A DNA stretch of 64,000 bases from Lysobacterales bacterium (GCA_020442465.1 JAGRJY010000026.1:1-64000), one strand, 5' to 3'; numbered from the stretch's first letter, positions 54,663-63,744 are shown. A program made the numbers and translations. Notes: a model not told the origin generated them from the sequence alone.

Positions 54663-56255
54663 ATGAGCATGCCAACGCTCAGGTGCTGGTGCGTGGTGCT
54701 GTGCCTGACGGCGGCGTCCTGGCCGCCTGCGCGCGCACAGGTATTCGAGAGCGTGTCGGCGCAGGCGGGGTTCCAGCCCGGATTTCTGGCCAACATTGCC
54801 GCCGGCGGCATCGCGGTGGCCGACTTCGACGGCAACGGCTGGCCGGATATTTTCGTGACCGGCTATCTGCAGCCGAATCGGATGTACTTCAATCAGGGCG
54901 ATGGCACCTTCGTCGAGATGGCCGAAGTGAACGCCGCCGTCGCCGGCAGCTATTGCAGCGTCACCGCCGCCGCCGACTACGACAACGATGGCTGGACCGA
55001 CCTCTATGTCGGCTGCCGCCAGGGCGGCAACCTGCTGCTGCACAATCTCGGCGGCGCCGGATTCGCCCGGGTCACGCCGCCGGAGCTGGACCACATGCCC
55101 CCCAGCAGCAATGGTCCGCGCACCGACGCAGTGGCCTGGGGCGATCTCACCGGCAACGGCTATCCGGATCTCTACATCGGCATCTATCCGAACTCCAGCA
55201 CGCCGGACATCGACGATGTGAACAATCTGGATCGCATCGTGCTCAATCACGGCGATGGCACATGGAGCGTGGCAACGGCCACCTACGATGCCGTGGCGCG
55301 GGCCAAGTTTGCGCGCACCGCGCTGGCGGCGATCATTCGCGACTTCTCCGGTGACGGACGCGCCGACTTGCTGGTGATCAACGACAAGCTGCAGGGCAAT
55401 ACCCTGTGGCGCAACGACGGTCCGGGTTGCGGCGGCTGGTGCTTCACCGATATCGCCGAAAGCAGTGGCGTGCTTCGACCGGTGTTCGGCATGGGCGTGG
55501 CGGTGGGCGACGTCGATCGCGACGGGCTGTGGGACATGTATGTCAGCAGCATCGACGAGCAAGTGCTGTTCCGCGGCGTCGCCCAGCAGCCGGATCGATT
55601 CGTCGAGGAATCCTCGACGCCGTTGGACCACTACGGTGTGGGGTGGAGCACGGTGTTCAGTGATCTCGACAACGACGGTTGGGAAGATGCCTTCCTCGCC
55701 ATTGCCAGTGCCGGGTTCTCGACCACCAGCAATCGCGACCAGGTGTTCCGCAATCGCGGCGACGGCACCTTCGATGTGGTCAGCGAGGGGAGCGGTCTGG
55801 CCGAGCTGCGCCCGACCCAGCCTGCGGCGCGCATCGACTACGACCTGGATGGGCGCACCGATCTGGTGCTGGGGCACTGGAACCAGGGCTATGCGCTGTA
55901 CCGCAACGTCACGCCCGCGGCCGGGCACTGGATCGGTTTCGCCCTTGAGGGCAGTGGTGCCATGACCCGCGGCGCGCTGGGTGCGCGGGTGGTGGTGCGA
56001 AGTGGCACGGGCGGATGCCAGATGCGCGAGCTGCGCGCTGGCGAGGCGCGCGGCTCCAGCCACCAGCCCGTCCTGCACTTCGGTCTCGGCACGCGGACCC
56101 AGGCGCAGGCAACCGTGTACTGGCCGGATGGCCGGGTGCAAAGGCTCGGCATGCTGGCTGCGGACAGTTACCATGCGCTCTCCCCGGATACCCTGACCCC
56201 GAGCGTGCACGGTGACGGTTTCGAGCCGCCGACCTGCGCCACGATGACCCCCTGA
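54663..56255 (+). CDS. Secreted FG-GAP/VCBS-repeat protein with ASPIC/UnbV-like C-terminus
   Basis: A 530-residue protein with a signal peptide (ending ARA before QVF). At least six FG-GAP/VCBS blades follow, with calcium-binding-like loops such as [36 protein letters not shown] and DLDNDGWED, forming an integrin-like propeller. The last 120 residues resemble the ASPIC/UnbV domain of CRTAC1-type proteins ([32 protein letters not shown]). The extreme C-terminus is [10 protein letters not shown] surface or secreted role is likely, but no reaction is known. Its last base is the first base of the next gene. Confidence 0.85.
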   Translation: MSMPTLRCWCVVLCLTAASWPPARAQVFESVSAQAGFQPGFLANIAAGGIAVADFDGNGWPDIFVTGYLQPNRMYFNQGDGTFVEMAEVNAAVAGSYCSVTAAADYDNDGWTDLYVGCRQGGNLLLHNLGGAGFARVTPPELDHMPPSSNGPRTDAVAWGDLTGNGYPDLYIGIYPNSSTPDIDDVNNLDRIVLNHGDGTWSVATATYDAVARAKFARTALAAIIRDFSGDGRADLLVINDKLQGNTLWRNDGPGCGGWCFTDIAESSGVLRPVFGMGVAVGDVDRDGLWDMYVSSIDEQVLFRGVAQQPDRFVEESSTPLDHYGVGWSTVFSDLDNDGWEDAFLAIASAGFSTTSNRDQVFRNRGDGTFDVVSEGSGLAELRPTQPAARIDYDLDGRTDLVLGHWNQGYALYRNVTPAAGHWIGFALEGSGAMTRGALGARVVVRSGTGGCQMRELRAGEARGSSHQPVLHFGLGTRTQAQATVYWPDGRVQRLGMLAADSYHALSPDTLTPSVHGDGFEPPTCATMTP

Positions 56256-58237
56256 TGCTTCCTGCCCTGTCGTTTCCCCGCTCCGCCTCCGTGCTGGGCG
56301 GCGTCCTGATGCTCGCCATGCTTGCTCCGGCTCCCGCGCATGCCGCCGTGCAGCTGCCGCCGGCTTCCCGGTCCACCGCGAAAGCGGCCGCTGCCTGCGG
56401 CACCCACGCGTCGGTCGCACGCGACTGGAACGAACAGGTGCTCGCGGCGATCCGGCTCGATGCACCGCGTCCGACGGTGCACGCGCGCAATCTGTTCCAT
56501 CTGTCGGTGGCGATGTACGACGCGTGGGCGGCCTACGATGCGACGGCGACCGCGCATCTGCACGCCGAATCGGCAGTCGCCCCGGGCAGCGTGGCCGCGG
56601 CGCGCGATGAAGCCATCAGCTATGCGGCGTATCGCCTGTTGGCGTACCGGTTCCAGGTCTCGCCCGCTGCCGCGTTGTCGCTGCAGGCGTTCACCGACTG
56701 CATGACCGCGCTCGGCTACGACCCGATGTTCACCGCTACGGTCGGTCCAGCCCCCGCGGCGCTCGGCAATCGCGTGGCGGCGACCATCATTGCCCACGGC
56801 TTGCAGGACGGTTCCAACGAGCAGGGCAGTTACCTCGATGGCGGCGTCTACTTTCCGGTCAACGCGCCGATGCTGGTCGACCTTCCCGGCACCGGCGGCG
56901 TGGTCGACGTGAATGCCTGGCAGCCCCTGATTCCCCCCGGATCGCCGGGCGTGCAGGCGTTCCTCACCCCGCACTGGCGGTTCGTCACCCCATTCGCGAT
57001 GGTCCGGCCGGTGCCCGACCTGCCCTATCTTGACCCGGGCCCACCGCCGCGACTCGGCGGACTCGGCGACGCGCAGCTGAAGGAAGCCGTGGTCGAACTG
57101 ATTCGGCTCAGCGGACAGCTCGATCCCGACGATGGGGTGATGGTCGACATTTCACCGGCACAGCTGGGCGACAACACGCTCGGAGCCAACGATGGCCATG
57201 GCCATGCGACCAACCCTGCCACCGGCCAGCCGTATGCGGCCAACACGGTGCTGCGCGGCGACTACGGGCGGGTGCTCGCCGAATTCTGGGCCGATGGACC
57301 GCAGTCGACCACGCCGCCCGGCCACTGGAACGAGGTGGCCAACGCGGTGACCGACGCGCTTGGCAGCAACCTGTGCTTGCGCGGCAGCGGCCCGGTGCTC
57401 GATCCGCTGGAATGGGACGTCAAGCTGTACCTGGCCCTCAACGGCGGCAATCATGACGCGGCCATCGCGACCTGGGAGACCAAACGCAACTACGACGCCT
57501 CGCGTCCGATCACCCTGATCCGCGAAATGGCCAGCCTTGGCCAGAGCAGCGATCCGATGCTGGCGTCCTATCATCCTCAGGGCCTGCCGCTGGTGGATGG
57601 TCTGATCGAACTGATCACCCCGGCATCGAGCGCCGCCGGTCAGCGGCACGAGCACCTCGCCGCTTTCGTGGGCGAGATCGCAATCTTCTCTTGGCTCGGT
57701 CATCCCGCGATGCCTGCCACCGAGCATGGCGGCACCGGCTGGATTCGCGGCGTCACCTGGATTCCCTACCAGCAGCGCAGCTTCGTCTCGCCGCCGTTCG
57801 CCGGCTACACCTCGGGACACAGCGGCTTCTCGCGCTCGTCGGCAGAGGTACTCACCGCGTTCACCGGCTCGGCGTTCTTCCCTGGCGGTTTGGGGGAGTA
57901 TCTGGTCGAAGCCGGTGTGCCCGGGTTCCATCTGCGCTTCGAGTACGGTCCCAGCCAGCCCGTGCGCCTGCAGTGGGCAACCTACTACGACGCTTCGGAT
58001 GAAGCCGGTCGGTCGCGCATCCACGGCGGCATCCATCCCAGCTACGACGATTTGCCGGGACGGCTGACCGGACACGACGCCGGCCTGACCGCGGTGGCGC
58101 GCGCGTTCGCCCTGTTCGGCACGGCCCCAGCCCAGGCAGTGTCGCCGCAGTCGATTCCGGCCGGTCGGCCATCGCTGTGGCTCGGTCTGATGATGCTGAT
58201 GCTGGGCTTTGCGGCATGGCGGCTGCGTGCGCGCTAG
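56255..58237 (+). CDS. Vanadium-dependent haloperoxidase-like (PAP2 superfamily) exported protein
   Basis: A 660-residue protein with a signal peptide (ending AHA). The vanadate or phosphate site of the haloperoxidase/PAP2 fold is complete: Lys410 and Arg417 (KRNYDASR), T-S520-G-H522 (GYTSGHSGFS), Arg588 and His594 (RSRIHGGIH). The six-residue spacing of Arg and His is as in vanadium haloperoxidases. Whether it oxidises halides or removes phosphate cannot be told. The C-terminus (PSLWLGLMMLMLGFAAW then RLRAR) is a hydrophobic helix with an Arg-rich end, like a cell-surface sorting or anchor tail. It starts at the last base of the FG-GAP gene stop (TGATG). Confidence 0.86.
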   Translation: MLPALSFPRSASVLGGVLMLAMLAPAPAHAAVQLPPASRSTAKAAAACGTHASVARDWNEQVLAAIRLDAPRPTVHARNLFHLSVAMYDAWAAYDATATAHLHAESAVAPGSVAAARDEAISYAAYRLLAYRFQVSPAAALSLQAFTDCMTALGYDPMFTATVGPAPAALGNRVAATIIAHGLQDGSNEQGSYLDGGVYFPVNAPMLVDLPGTGGVVDVNAWQPLIPPGSPGVQAFLTPHWRFVTPFAMVRPVPDLPYLDPGPPPRLGGLGDAQLKEAVVELIRLSGQLDPDDGVMVDISPAQLGDNTLGANDGHGHATNPATGQPYAANTVLRGDYGRVLAEFWADGPQSTTPPGHWNEVANAVTDALGSNLCLRGSGPVLDPLEWDVKLYLALNGGNHDAAIATWETKRNYDASRPITLIREMASLGQSSDPMLASYHPQGLPLVDGLIELITPASSAAGQRHEHLAAFVGEIAIFSWLGHPAMPATEHGGTGWIRGVTWIPYQQRSFVSPPFAGYTSGHSGFSRSSAEVLTAFTGSAFFPGGLGEYLVEAGVPGFHLRFEYGPSQPVRLQWATYYDASDEAGRSRIHGGIHPSYDDLPGRLTGHDAGLTAVARAFALFGTAPAQAVSPQSIPAGRPSLWLGLMMLMLGFAAWRLRAR

Positions 58238-58244
58238 TCCGGCG

Positions 58245-58601
58245 ATGCTGCCGTCTGCGAGGCTGAGGCGCTCGGCCGCCGCGCTGTGCCTGGGCTTCTC
58301 GGCCCTGGTGATGACCGGCGTAGCGATTGCTTCCGCAGCCGATGGCGGTGCGCCGGGCCAGCCCGGTCGCCTCGGCATGTGCGAGGCCTGCCACGGTGCC
58401 GACGGCCGGTCGCGCGCGGCCGGCACGCCGCATCTGGCTGGCCAGGACGAGGCCTACCTGCGCGATGCGCTGCGGCAGTACCGGGACGGCCGGCGCGCCC
58501 ATGCGGCGATGCGCGCGATCATCCAGGCGGTGCCCGAGGCCGAGTTGGCCGGTCTCGCGGCCTGGTATGCGGCGCAGCCCGCCGGCAGCAAGAGCGAATG
58601 A
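58245..58601 (+). CDS. Small periplasmic cytochrome c
   Basis: A 118-residue protein with a signal peptide (ending IASA) and one heme-attachment motif, C46-E-A-C49-H50. A Met (AHAAMRAI) is the likely sixth ligand. Pattern and size fit a class I cytochrome c553-like electron carrier. It follows the haloperoxidase-like gene by seven bases and overlaps the J-domain gene by four, so it belongs to that transcript. It might exchange electrons with an oxidoreductase in the block, but its partner is unknown. Confidence 0.87.
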   Translation: MLPSARLRRSAAALCLGFSALVMTGVAIASAADGGAPGQPGRLGMCEACHGADGRSRAAGTPHLAGQDEAYLRDALRQYRDGRRAHAAMRAIIQAVPEAELAGLAAWYAAQPAGSKSE

Positions 58602-58966
58602 TGAACCACTACGGAAAGATCCTTGGCGCCATCGTTGGCTGGATGATCCTCAAGCATCCGCTCGGTGTGGTGCTGGGGCTTGTGCTCGGCCACGCGCTGG
58701 ACGCCGGATGGCTGCGCGGTCCGCAGCAGCCGGGGACGCCCGCGCCGCCCGGCCCCGAGCAATACGACCTGCTCGGCGTGGCGCCCGAAGCCAGCGACGA
58801 CGAGCTGCATGCGGCCTACCGCCGGCGCATCTCCGAATACCACCCGGACAAGGTGCAGAACGCCGCCAAGGAGATCCGCGATCTCGCCGAGAAACGGGCG
58901 CGGGCCATCAACCAGGCCTACGAGTCCATTCTCAAGCTGCGCAAGGCGCAACGACCGCACGACTGA
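58598..58966 (+). CDS. Membrane-anchored J-domain protein
   Basis: A 122-residue protein. Residues 5-35 form an N-terminal hydrophobic, Gly-rich segment ([20 protein letters not shown]) that may span the membrane, followed by a Pro-rich linker. The J-domain runs from [15 protein letters not shown] with HPD in SEYHPDKV. J-domain proteins stimulate DnaK. The layout resembles DjlA without the TerB domain. It starts inside the stop of the cytochrome gene (ATGA); a second ATG follows immediately. Confidence 0.87.
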   Translation: MMNHYGKILGAIVGWMILKHPLGVVLGLVLGHALDAGWLRGPQQPGTPAPPGPEQYDLLGVAPEASDDELHAAYRRRISEYHPDKVQNAAKEIRDLAEKRARAINQAYESILKLRKAQRPHD

Positions 58967-59033
58967 GCGCACCACGGTTCTATCGCGACGCCCCTGCCGC
59001 TACCCTGTGCACTCCCCGGATCGGATCCAGCCG

Positions 59034-59711
59034 ATGTCTTCCTGCGTGATCGCACCCTCGATTCTCTCGGCCAACTTCGCCCGTCTCGGTGAGGAGGTGG
59101 ACGCCGTACTCGCCGCCGGCGCCGACTGGGTCCACTTCGACGTGATGGACAACCACTACGTGCCGAACCTGACCATTGGCCCGCTGGTCTGCGAGGCACT
59201 GCGCAAGCACGGCGTGACCGCGCCGATCGACGTGCACCTGATGGTGCGACCGGTCGATCGCATCGTGCCCGACTTCGCCGCCGCCGGCGCCAGCGTGATC
59301 AGCTTCCATCCCGAAGCCAGCGAGCACGTGCACCGCACCATCCAGCTGATTCGCAAGCACGGCTGTCAGGCCGGTCTGGTGCTGAATCCGGCCACGCCGA
59401 TCGAGGTGCTCGACTATGTGCTCGAAGACCTCGATCTGGTGCTGCTGATGTCGGTGAATCCGGGATTCGGTGGACAGAGTTTCATCCGCTCTGCGTTGAC
59501 CAAGCTGCGCCGCGTGCGCGAGATGATCGATCGCAGCGGCAGATCGATCCGGCTCGAGATCGACGGTGGCGTGAAGGTCGACAACATCGGCGTAATCGCC
59601 GCCGCCGGCGCCGACACCTTCGTGGCCGGCTCGGCGATCTTCAACGCGCCGGACTACCAGGATGTGATCGCGCGCATGCGCGCCGAGGTGGCCCGCTGCA
59701 CCCTGTGCTGA
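59034..59711 (+). CDS. rpe: Ribulose-phosphate 3-epimerase
   Basis: A 225-residue TIM-barrel enzyme of the pentose phosphate pathway. It interconverts ribulose 5-phosphate and xylulose 5-phosphate. Motifs include [16 protein letters not shown], the metal-binding [22 protein letters not shown], the phosphate loops [10 protein letters not shown] and EIDGGV, and VAGSAIF. The ATG at 59034 gives the family N-terminus. Its last 58 bases overlap the end of the convergent sortase gene. Confidence 0.96.
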   Translation: MSSCVIAPSILSANFARLGEEVDAVLAAGADWVHFDVMDNHYVPNLTIGPLVCEALRKHGVTAPIDVHLMVRPVDRIVPDFAAAGASVISFHPEASEHVHRTIQLIRKHGCQAGLVLNPATPIEVLDYVLEDLDLVLLMSVNPGFGGQSFIRSALTKLRRVREMIDRSGRSIRLEIDGGVKVDNIGVIAAAGADTFVAGSAIFNAPDYQDVIARMRAEVARCTLC

Positions 59712-60412
59712 GCTGAGCGCGCCACCAGGGCCGGCCGATCGCCGGTCTCGCTGACGTCGGCCCTGATCTCATCAGTCTCGTTGTATTCAGCCTTGTCGTC
59801 GGCGGCCGCGATCCTGTCCGTGCCGGATGAGTCCGTGCCGATCGGTACCGCGGTCACCACATAACGCTCCGGTCCACCGGCCTGCCAGGCATCGAACGGC
59901 CAGCAGGTGACCAGGGTCAGCTGCTCGCCCGCAGCGTCGAGCACGATCCGGGTGTCGCGACTGTCGACCACGCGTGTTTCGCTGACCCGATAGCCGCGCA
60001 CACCGTGGCGGTCCTCGACGCGCAGCACATCGCCGCGGCGCAGGCCCTGCAGCCACGCGAAGTGGGTGTCTCGGTGGCCGCTGATCACGCTGTGACCTCC
60101 TTGGCCGGGCGCCGAACTCGCCGGCGCCCAGCCCGGCCCGAAAGCCAGGGTGCGGCCGTCGTCACCGGCCAGCACGATCTGATTCACATCCAGGCGCGCC
60201 ATTTCGATGCGCGCCACGGGAAAGGTGTCCGCCCAGGGCCAGGGCTTCGGCGCCACGGCGCCGGCGCGGGCAGCAGCCCAGGCGTCGCGCAGCAGCCACT
60301 GCGCCAGCTCGGCCTTGAGCGGGATCCACGCACCGTGCAGTCCGAGCCCGAACCCGACGACGAGCAGGGCCATGGCCATCGTCCGTCGTCGGGTTTGGCG
60401 CTTGAACAGCAT
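59654..60412 (-). CDS. Class GN sortase (proteobacterial dedicated sortase)
   Basis: A 252-residue cysteine transpeptidase with an N-terminal membrane anchor (residues 12-30). The triad is His113 (SGHRDTHF), Cys170 (TLVTCWPF) and Arg183 (ERYVV). This Gram-negative class is usually encoded next to its single VIT/vWA target and its own regulators, all present here. The catalytic domain ends near residue 190. The remaining 60 residues are acidic then basic, unlike the family core, and their codons overlap the end of convergent rpe. The start lies two bases after the stop of the small upstream gene, so translation is probably coupled. Confidence 0.92.
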   Translation of the reverse strand: MLFKRQTRRRTMAMALLVVGFGLGLHGAWIPLKAELAQWLLRDAWAAARAGAVAPKPWPWADTFPVARIEMARLDVNQIVLAGDDGRTLAFGPGWAPASSAPGQGGHSVISGHRDTHFAWLQGLRRGDVLRVEDRHGVRGYRVSETRVVDSRDTRIVLDAAGEQLTLVTCWPFDAWQAGGPERYVVTAVPIGTDSSGTDRIAAADDKAEYNETDEIRADVSETGDRPALVARSAQHRVQRATSARMRAITSW

Positions 60413-60414
60413 GT

Positions 60415-60636
60415 TCAGGCGGCCCGGGGCAGGGTCGGCATGCCGGACGCCGATACCGACGCGGACACCTCGCGCGTACGCGCCGCCTCGTCGGCGTCGA
60501 GCAGGGCCTCGGGATCATGGAATCCCATGCGGCGCAGGCAGCGGATCATGGCTTCGCGGCGTTGGCGCGTCTCGCCCGGGGCATGGTCGGGGCCGCGCCC
60601 CGGCAGGGTGTTCTTCTCGACGGTCAGGATCATCAT
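60415..60636 (-). CDS. Small protein between the sortase and its target, function unknown
   Basis: A 73-residue (or 72, using the second ATG) soluble, charged protein without signal or membrane segment. I do not recognise a family. The middle segment MIRCLRRMGFHDPEALLDADEA looks like an amphipathic helical pair. Support for a real gene is positional: AAGGAG precedes the two adjacent ATGs, it begins 30 bases after the target stop and ends two bases before the sortase start, and it fills that space exactly. It could serve mainly to couple translation, or be a regulator of the sortase. Confidence 0.6.
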   Translation of the reverse strand: MMILTVEKNTLPGRGPDHAPGETRQRREAMIRCLRRMGFHDPEALLDADEAARTREVSASVSASGMPTLPRAA

Positions 60637-60666
60637 CGTGCTCCTTGCGGTGGGGAAGGTCTTGCT

Positions 60667-62673
60667 TCAGTCGAACGACGGCGCGCGGCGAAACAGGGCG
60701 AAGCCGAGCAGCAGCACGGCCAGTGCGCTGCCGAGGTGCAGGCGGGCACTGGTCGCGCCCTGGGCCAGGTTCAGCGTCTGCGCCGGCTCGGCGTTCGGTA
60801 CCTGGTCGGCGAGCAGGCTCTCGCCCTCGGGCCGCGCCGGGGTACGCTCCACCGCGACCAGGCTGGTGAAGCGGCTGGTGATGCCGTGGGCCATCGAGGT
60901 GCGGATGATCTCCTCGCGGATCAGCGCCGGGTCACCGCCTTCGCGCTCGCTGGACTCGAGCTCGCGGATGCGCGCCTTGGCCCAGAGCCGGCCGATGCCG
61001 ACGGGTTGCTGGCGCGCGCCCACCTTCAGCGCCACGCCGCTCTGCCAGCCCTGCTTGGCCAGCACGCCACGCGCCTGCACCTGGCCCTGCAGGGCATCGA
61101 GACGTGCGACCACCAGCAGCGGCTCACCGGCGTACAGATCGGGAATGCGGCTGGGGTAGAACTCGGCGGCGCCCGGCCAGCGCAGGTCGATGTCGCTGAG
61201 CATCGGGCGATCGATGCGCGTCATCAGCGCACCCATGCGCTCGGACACCTGGTTGAGGTCGCGGATCAGTTCGAAGCTGCCGCGTCCCTGCTCGGCGGCG
61301 CGGCGCACGAAGTACTCGTTCGGTGCGCTGCCGATGCCGACCGCGAAGACCCGCGCATCGCCGCGCTGTTTCTCGATCTGCGCCAGCAGCCCGAGTTCGT
61401 CGCCGACCGCCGCGTCGGTGACCAGTACCACCTGGCGCAGCAGGCCGGGCTCGACAGTGCCCTGCAGGGCCTGCTGCAGCGCCGGCGACAGTTCGGTGCC
61501 GCCGTCGGCGCGCAGTTGGGACAGACGCGTACGTGTCTCGTCCAGCGCGGCGTCGGTCGGCGCGGGCGACTCGGCAAACCAGCGCGTCGCAGTGTGGTTG
61601 AAGCTCACCACGTTGAAGCGGTCTTCCGGACGCAGCGTCGCGAGCGCGGCGTCCACCGCCGCCTTGGCCTGCTCCATCGACGTGCCGAGCATGGAGCCCG
61701 AATGGTCGAGCACCAGGATCAGCTCGCGCGGCAGCGGGTTGCCGGCCTGGGTCGGCGGCACCAGCATCACCATCGCGTACGCGGCATCCTCGCCGTGCTC
61801 GGCGAATACCGCCTGCATCGGTGCGGCGCTCGGTTGCGGCTTCCAGCGCAGTTCGAAATCGTGATCGGCCTCGACCACGAAGTCGCGGAGGTGGACGAAG
61901 TAGGCACCATCGCGCTGCTCGACGTCGATCGCGTGGGTCGCGCTGCTCAGCTCTGCGAGCGCCATGCCGGGATGAATCTCGGCGAAGATCGCCACGCTGG
62001 GCGGCAGCGGTGCAGCGTCCACCGCGAGCGTGGCGGCGGGGTCCAGCGACACGGTTTGGCGCAGAGGGTCCCGCGTCGCCTGTGTGTTGGGCGGCGGGGT
62101 GAAGGTCAGCGGCAGCGCCAGCGAGAACACACCCTCGCGATAGTCGACCTGCTGCCAGTAGGCGATCTCGACTTCGATCGCTTCACCCGGGCCGATGTTC
62201 GTCAGTGCGGTCTTGAACACGTTGCCGCGCTGCTGTTCGACCAGGGCGGCGCGCCGGCCGGTCGCAGCGGCCTGGGCAAAGGTCGCGCGGGCCTGCTGCT
62301 TTTCCTGGATTTCGCCCTCGATCAGCCGGTCGCCGATACGGATGCTCAGGCCCCCGACCGCGGCGTCGCCGGGCAGCGGAAGCAGGTAGCGACCTTCGCG
62401 CCAGTCCTGCGAGGCATTCTCGTAGCGCTGCACGATGCGCACTTCGGCAAGCAGGCCCTCGACCTGCATCGTCACCGTGGTGTCGAGCGCCAGGCCCGGC
62501 ATCCAGGCGCCATCGCCGCTGCGGTATTCGAGGCCGGCGCAGTCGGCGCGGGCGGAGGCGATCAGGCAGAGCACGGCGCCGAAGGCGGCGAGGCGGCGTC
62601 GCCAGTGACGCGCGAACATGCGCGGCTTGCGGGTTTCGCGGGGGCTGGGTGTGGGGGCGCTGCGGCGGTCCAT
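60667..62673 (-). CDS. Sortase target protein with VIT and von Willebrand A domains
   Basis: A 668-residue exported protein. The signal peptide spans about residues 19-45 (after RHWRRR). The VIT (vault/inter-alpha-trypsin) domain covers roughly residues 50-170, and a von Willebrand A domain with the MIDAS motif DHSGSM starts near 305. The tail has a sorting-signal-like LAQGATS, a hydrophobic helix and an Arg-Arg end. It is the cognate substrate of the class GN sortase. The motif lacks the Pro and Thr of LPxT. AAGGAG seven bases before the ATG fixes the start at 62671-62673. It is divergent from the response regulator gene. Confidence 0.92.
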   Translation of the reverse strand: MDRRSAPTPSPRETRKPRMFARHWRRRLAAFGAVLCLIASARADCAGLEYRSGDGAWMPGLALDTTVTMQVEGLLAEVRIVQRYENASQDWREGRYLLPLPGDAAVGGLSIRIGDRLIEGEIQEKQQARATFAQAAATGRRAALVEQQRGNVFKTALTNIGPGEAIEVEIAYWQQVDYREGVFSLALPLTFTPPPNTQATRDPLRQTVSLDPAATLAVDAAPLPPSVAIFAEIHPGMALAELSSATHAIDVEQRDGAYFVHLRDFVVEADHDFELRWKPQPSAAPMQAVFAEHGEDAAYAMVMLVPPTQAGNPLPRELILVLDHSGSMLGTSMEQAKAAVDAALATLRPEDRFNVVSFNHTATRWFAESPAPTDAALDETRTRLSQLRADGGTELSPALQQALQGTVEPGLLRQVVLVTDAAVGDELGLLAQIEKQRGDARVFAVGIGSAPNEYFVRRAAEQGRGSFELIRDLNQVSERMGALMTRIDRPMLSDIDLRWPGAAEFYPSRIPDLYAGEPLLVVARLDALQGQVQARGVLAKQGWQSGVALKVGARQQPVGIGRLWAKARIRELESSEREGGDPALIREEIIRTSMAHGITSRFTSLVAVERTPARPEGESLLADQVPNAEPAQTLNLAQGATSARLHLGSALAVLLLGFALFRRAPSFD

Positions 62674-62790
62674 GGGCAACTCCTTGTCAGGGCGTTGCCA
62701 GTTCACAACCCGATTGCGCAAGCGTCGGGTGCGCCTGCGGGCGGGGGGGCGACGAAATGTGGCGGAAATCTGATCGATGCGCTGCGGCCG

Positions 62791-62819
62791 TTGTGTGCCC
62801 GCCGTCGTCTGCCTATGCT
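62791..62819 (+). promoter_or_regulatory. Promoter of pdsR, placed for a leaderless mRNA
   Basis: TTGTGT (62791-62796), a 17-base spacer and TATGCT (62814-62819) precede the ATG by six bases, so the A of ATG would be the first transcribed base. No ribosome site is present. Confidence 0.55.
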
Positions 62820-62825
62820 GATTCC

Positions 62826-63515
62826 ATGAGCCGAACCGTCGCCATCGTCGAAGACGAACCCGATCTGCGCGCCAATTACCTGCAGGCGCTGCAGCGCTAT
62901 GGCTATGTCGTGGCCGGTTACGCCGATCGAGCGTCGGCGATGAATGCGTTCGCCCTGCGCCTGCCCGACCTGGTGCTGATCGACGTCGGCCTCGGCGACG
63001 AGCCCGAAGGCGGATTCGAACTGTGCCGGCACTTGCGCGCGCGCTCGTCGAGCTTGCCGATCCTGTTCCTGACCGCGCGCGACTCCGACCTCGACGTCAT
63101 CTCGGGGCTGCGCCTGGGCGCCGACGACTACCTCAGCAAGACCGTGAGCATGGCGCAGCTGACCGCGCGCGTCGCGGCCCTGTTCCGTCGTCTCGAAGCG
63201 CTGCAGCAGCCTGCCGCGAAGGAATCGGTGGTGAGCCTGCGGGCCTTGCGCCTGGAGGTCGAGCGCATGCGGGTGACCTGGCAGGAGCAGGAAGTGCCGC
63301 TGACCCTGACCGAGTTCTGGATGGTGCATGCGCTCGTGCGGCATCCGGGCCACGTGCGTTCGCGCGACCAGTTGATGCGCGAGTCCGAGATCGTCGTCGA
63401 CGACGCCACCATCACCAGCCACATCAAGCGCATCCGGCGAAAGTTCGAAGCAATCGACGCTGCGTTCGACGAGATCGACACGGTGCACGGGGCCGGCTAC
63501 CGGTGGCGGCCGTAG
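62826..63515 (+). CDS. pdsR: Response regulator of the dedicated sortase system
   Basis: A 229-residue OmpR-type regulator. The receiver domain (residues 1-115) has the acidic pair Glu9/Asp10, phosphate acceptor Asp53 (LVLIDVGLG) and a conserved Lys in YLSKTVS. The winged-helix DNA-binding domain (130-229) ends VHGAGYRWRP. It matches the regulator found with proteobacterial sortases. The probable partner kinase begins 229 bases downstream. It probably controls the divergent sortase operon from the 152-base shared upstream region; that is inference. Confidence 0.9.
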   Translation: MSRTVAIVEDEPDLRANYLQALQRYGYVVAGYADRASAMNAFALRLPDLVLIDVGLGDEPEGGFELCRHLRARSSSLPILFLTARDSDLDVISGLRLGADDYLSKTVSMAQLTARVAALFRRLEALQQPAAKESVVSLRALRLEVERMRVTWQEQEVPLTLTEFWMVHALVRHPGHVRSRDQLMRESEIVVDDATITSHIKRIRRKFEAIDAAFDEIDTVHGAGYRWRP

Positions 63516-63615
63516 CACACGCCGTCGCGCCATCGGCGCGCGATCGCTCCGTCTCGCGATGGGCGCCGTACTGCTGCACTGACACGGCCTGCCCACGCCG
63601 CCTTGCCGAGCGTGA

Positions 63616-63637
63616 GCCGCCGCGGCGCCGCGGCGGC
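63616..63637. repeat. 22-base perfect palindrome between pdsR and pdsS
   Basis: GCCGCCGCGGC followed directly by its reverse complement. It lies 100 bases after pdsR and 107 before pdsS, in a gap of 229 bases with no gene. It could be a protein-binding site or part of a terminator, but no T-run follows. Confidence 0.45.
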
Positions 63638-63744
63638 ATGCGGAGGGTTCGAGGGCATGGCCGGGCACCGACCTGCCGACTTTGCGGCTCTACGCGTTGG
63701 CTCGGGCTTGGCATGGCGCCGAGCCGTGCGCTGGGCCGCTGAAC

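Noticed and set aside
60517..62829. A 770-codon forward frame opposite the sortase target
   Set aside because: The reverse strand carries the VIT/vWA protein with signal peptide and MIDAS motif; the forward frame is Arg/His/Gln-rich noise.
63023..63742. A 239-codon forward frame ending just before the sensor kinase gene
   Set aside because: Most of it overlaps pdsR in another frame; its composition is that of a shadow frame and it has no motif.
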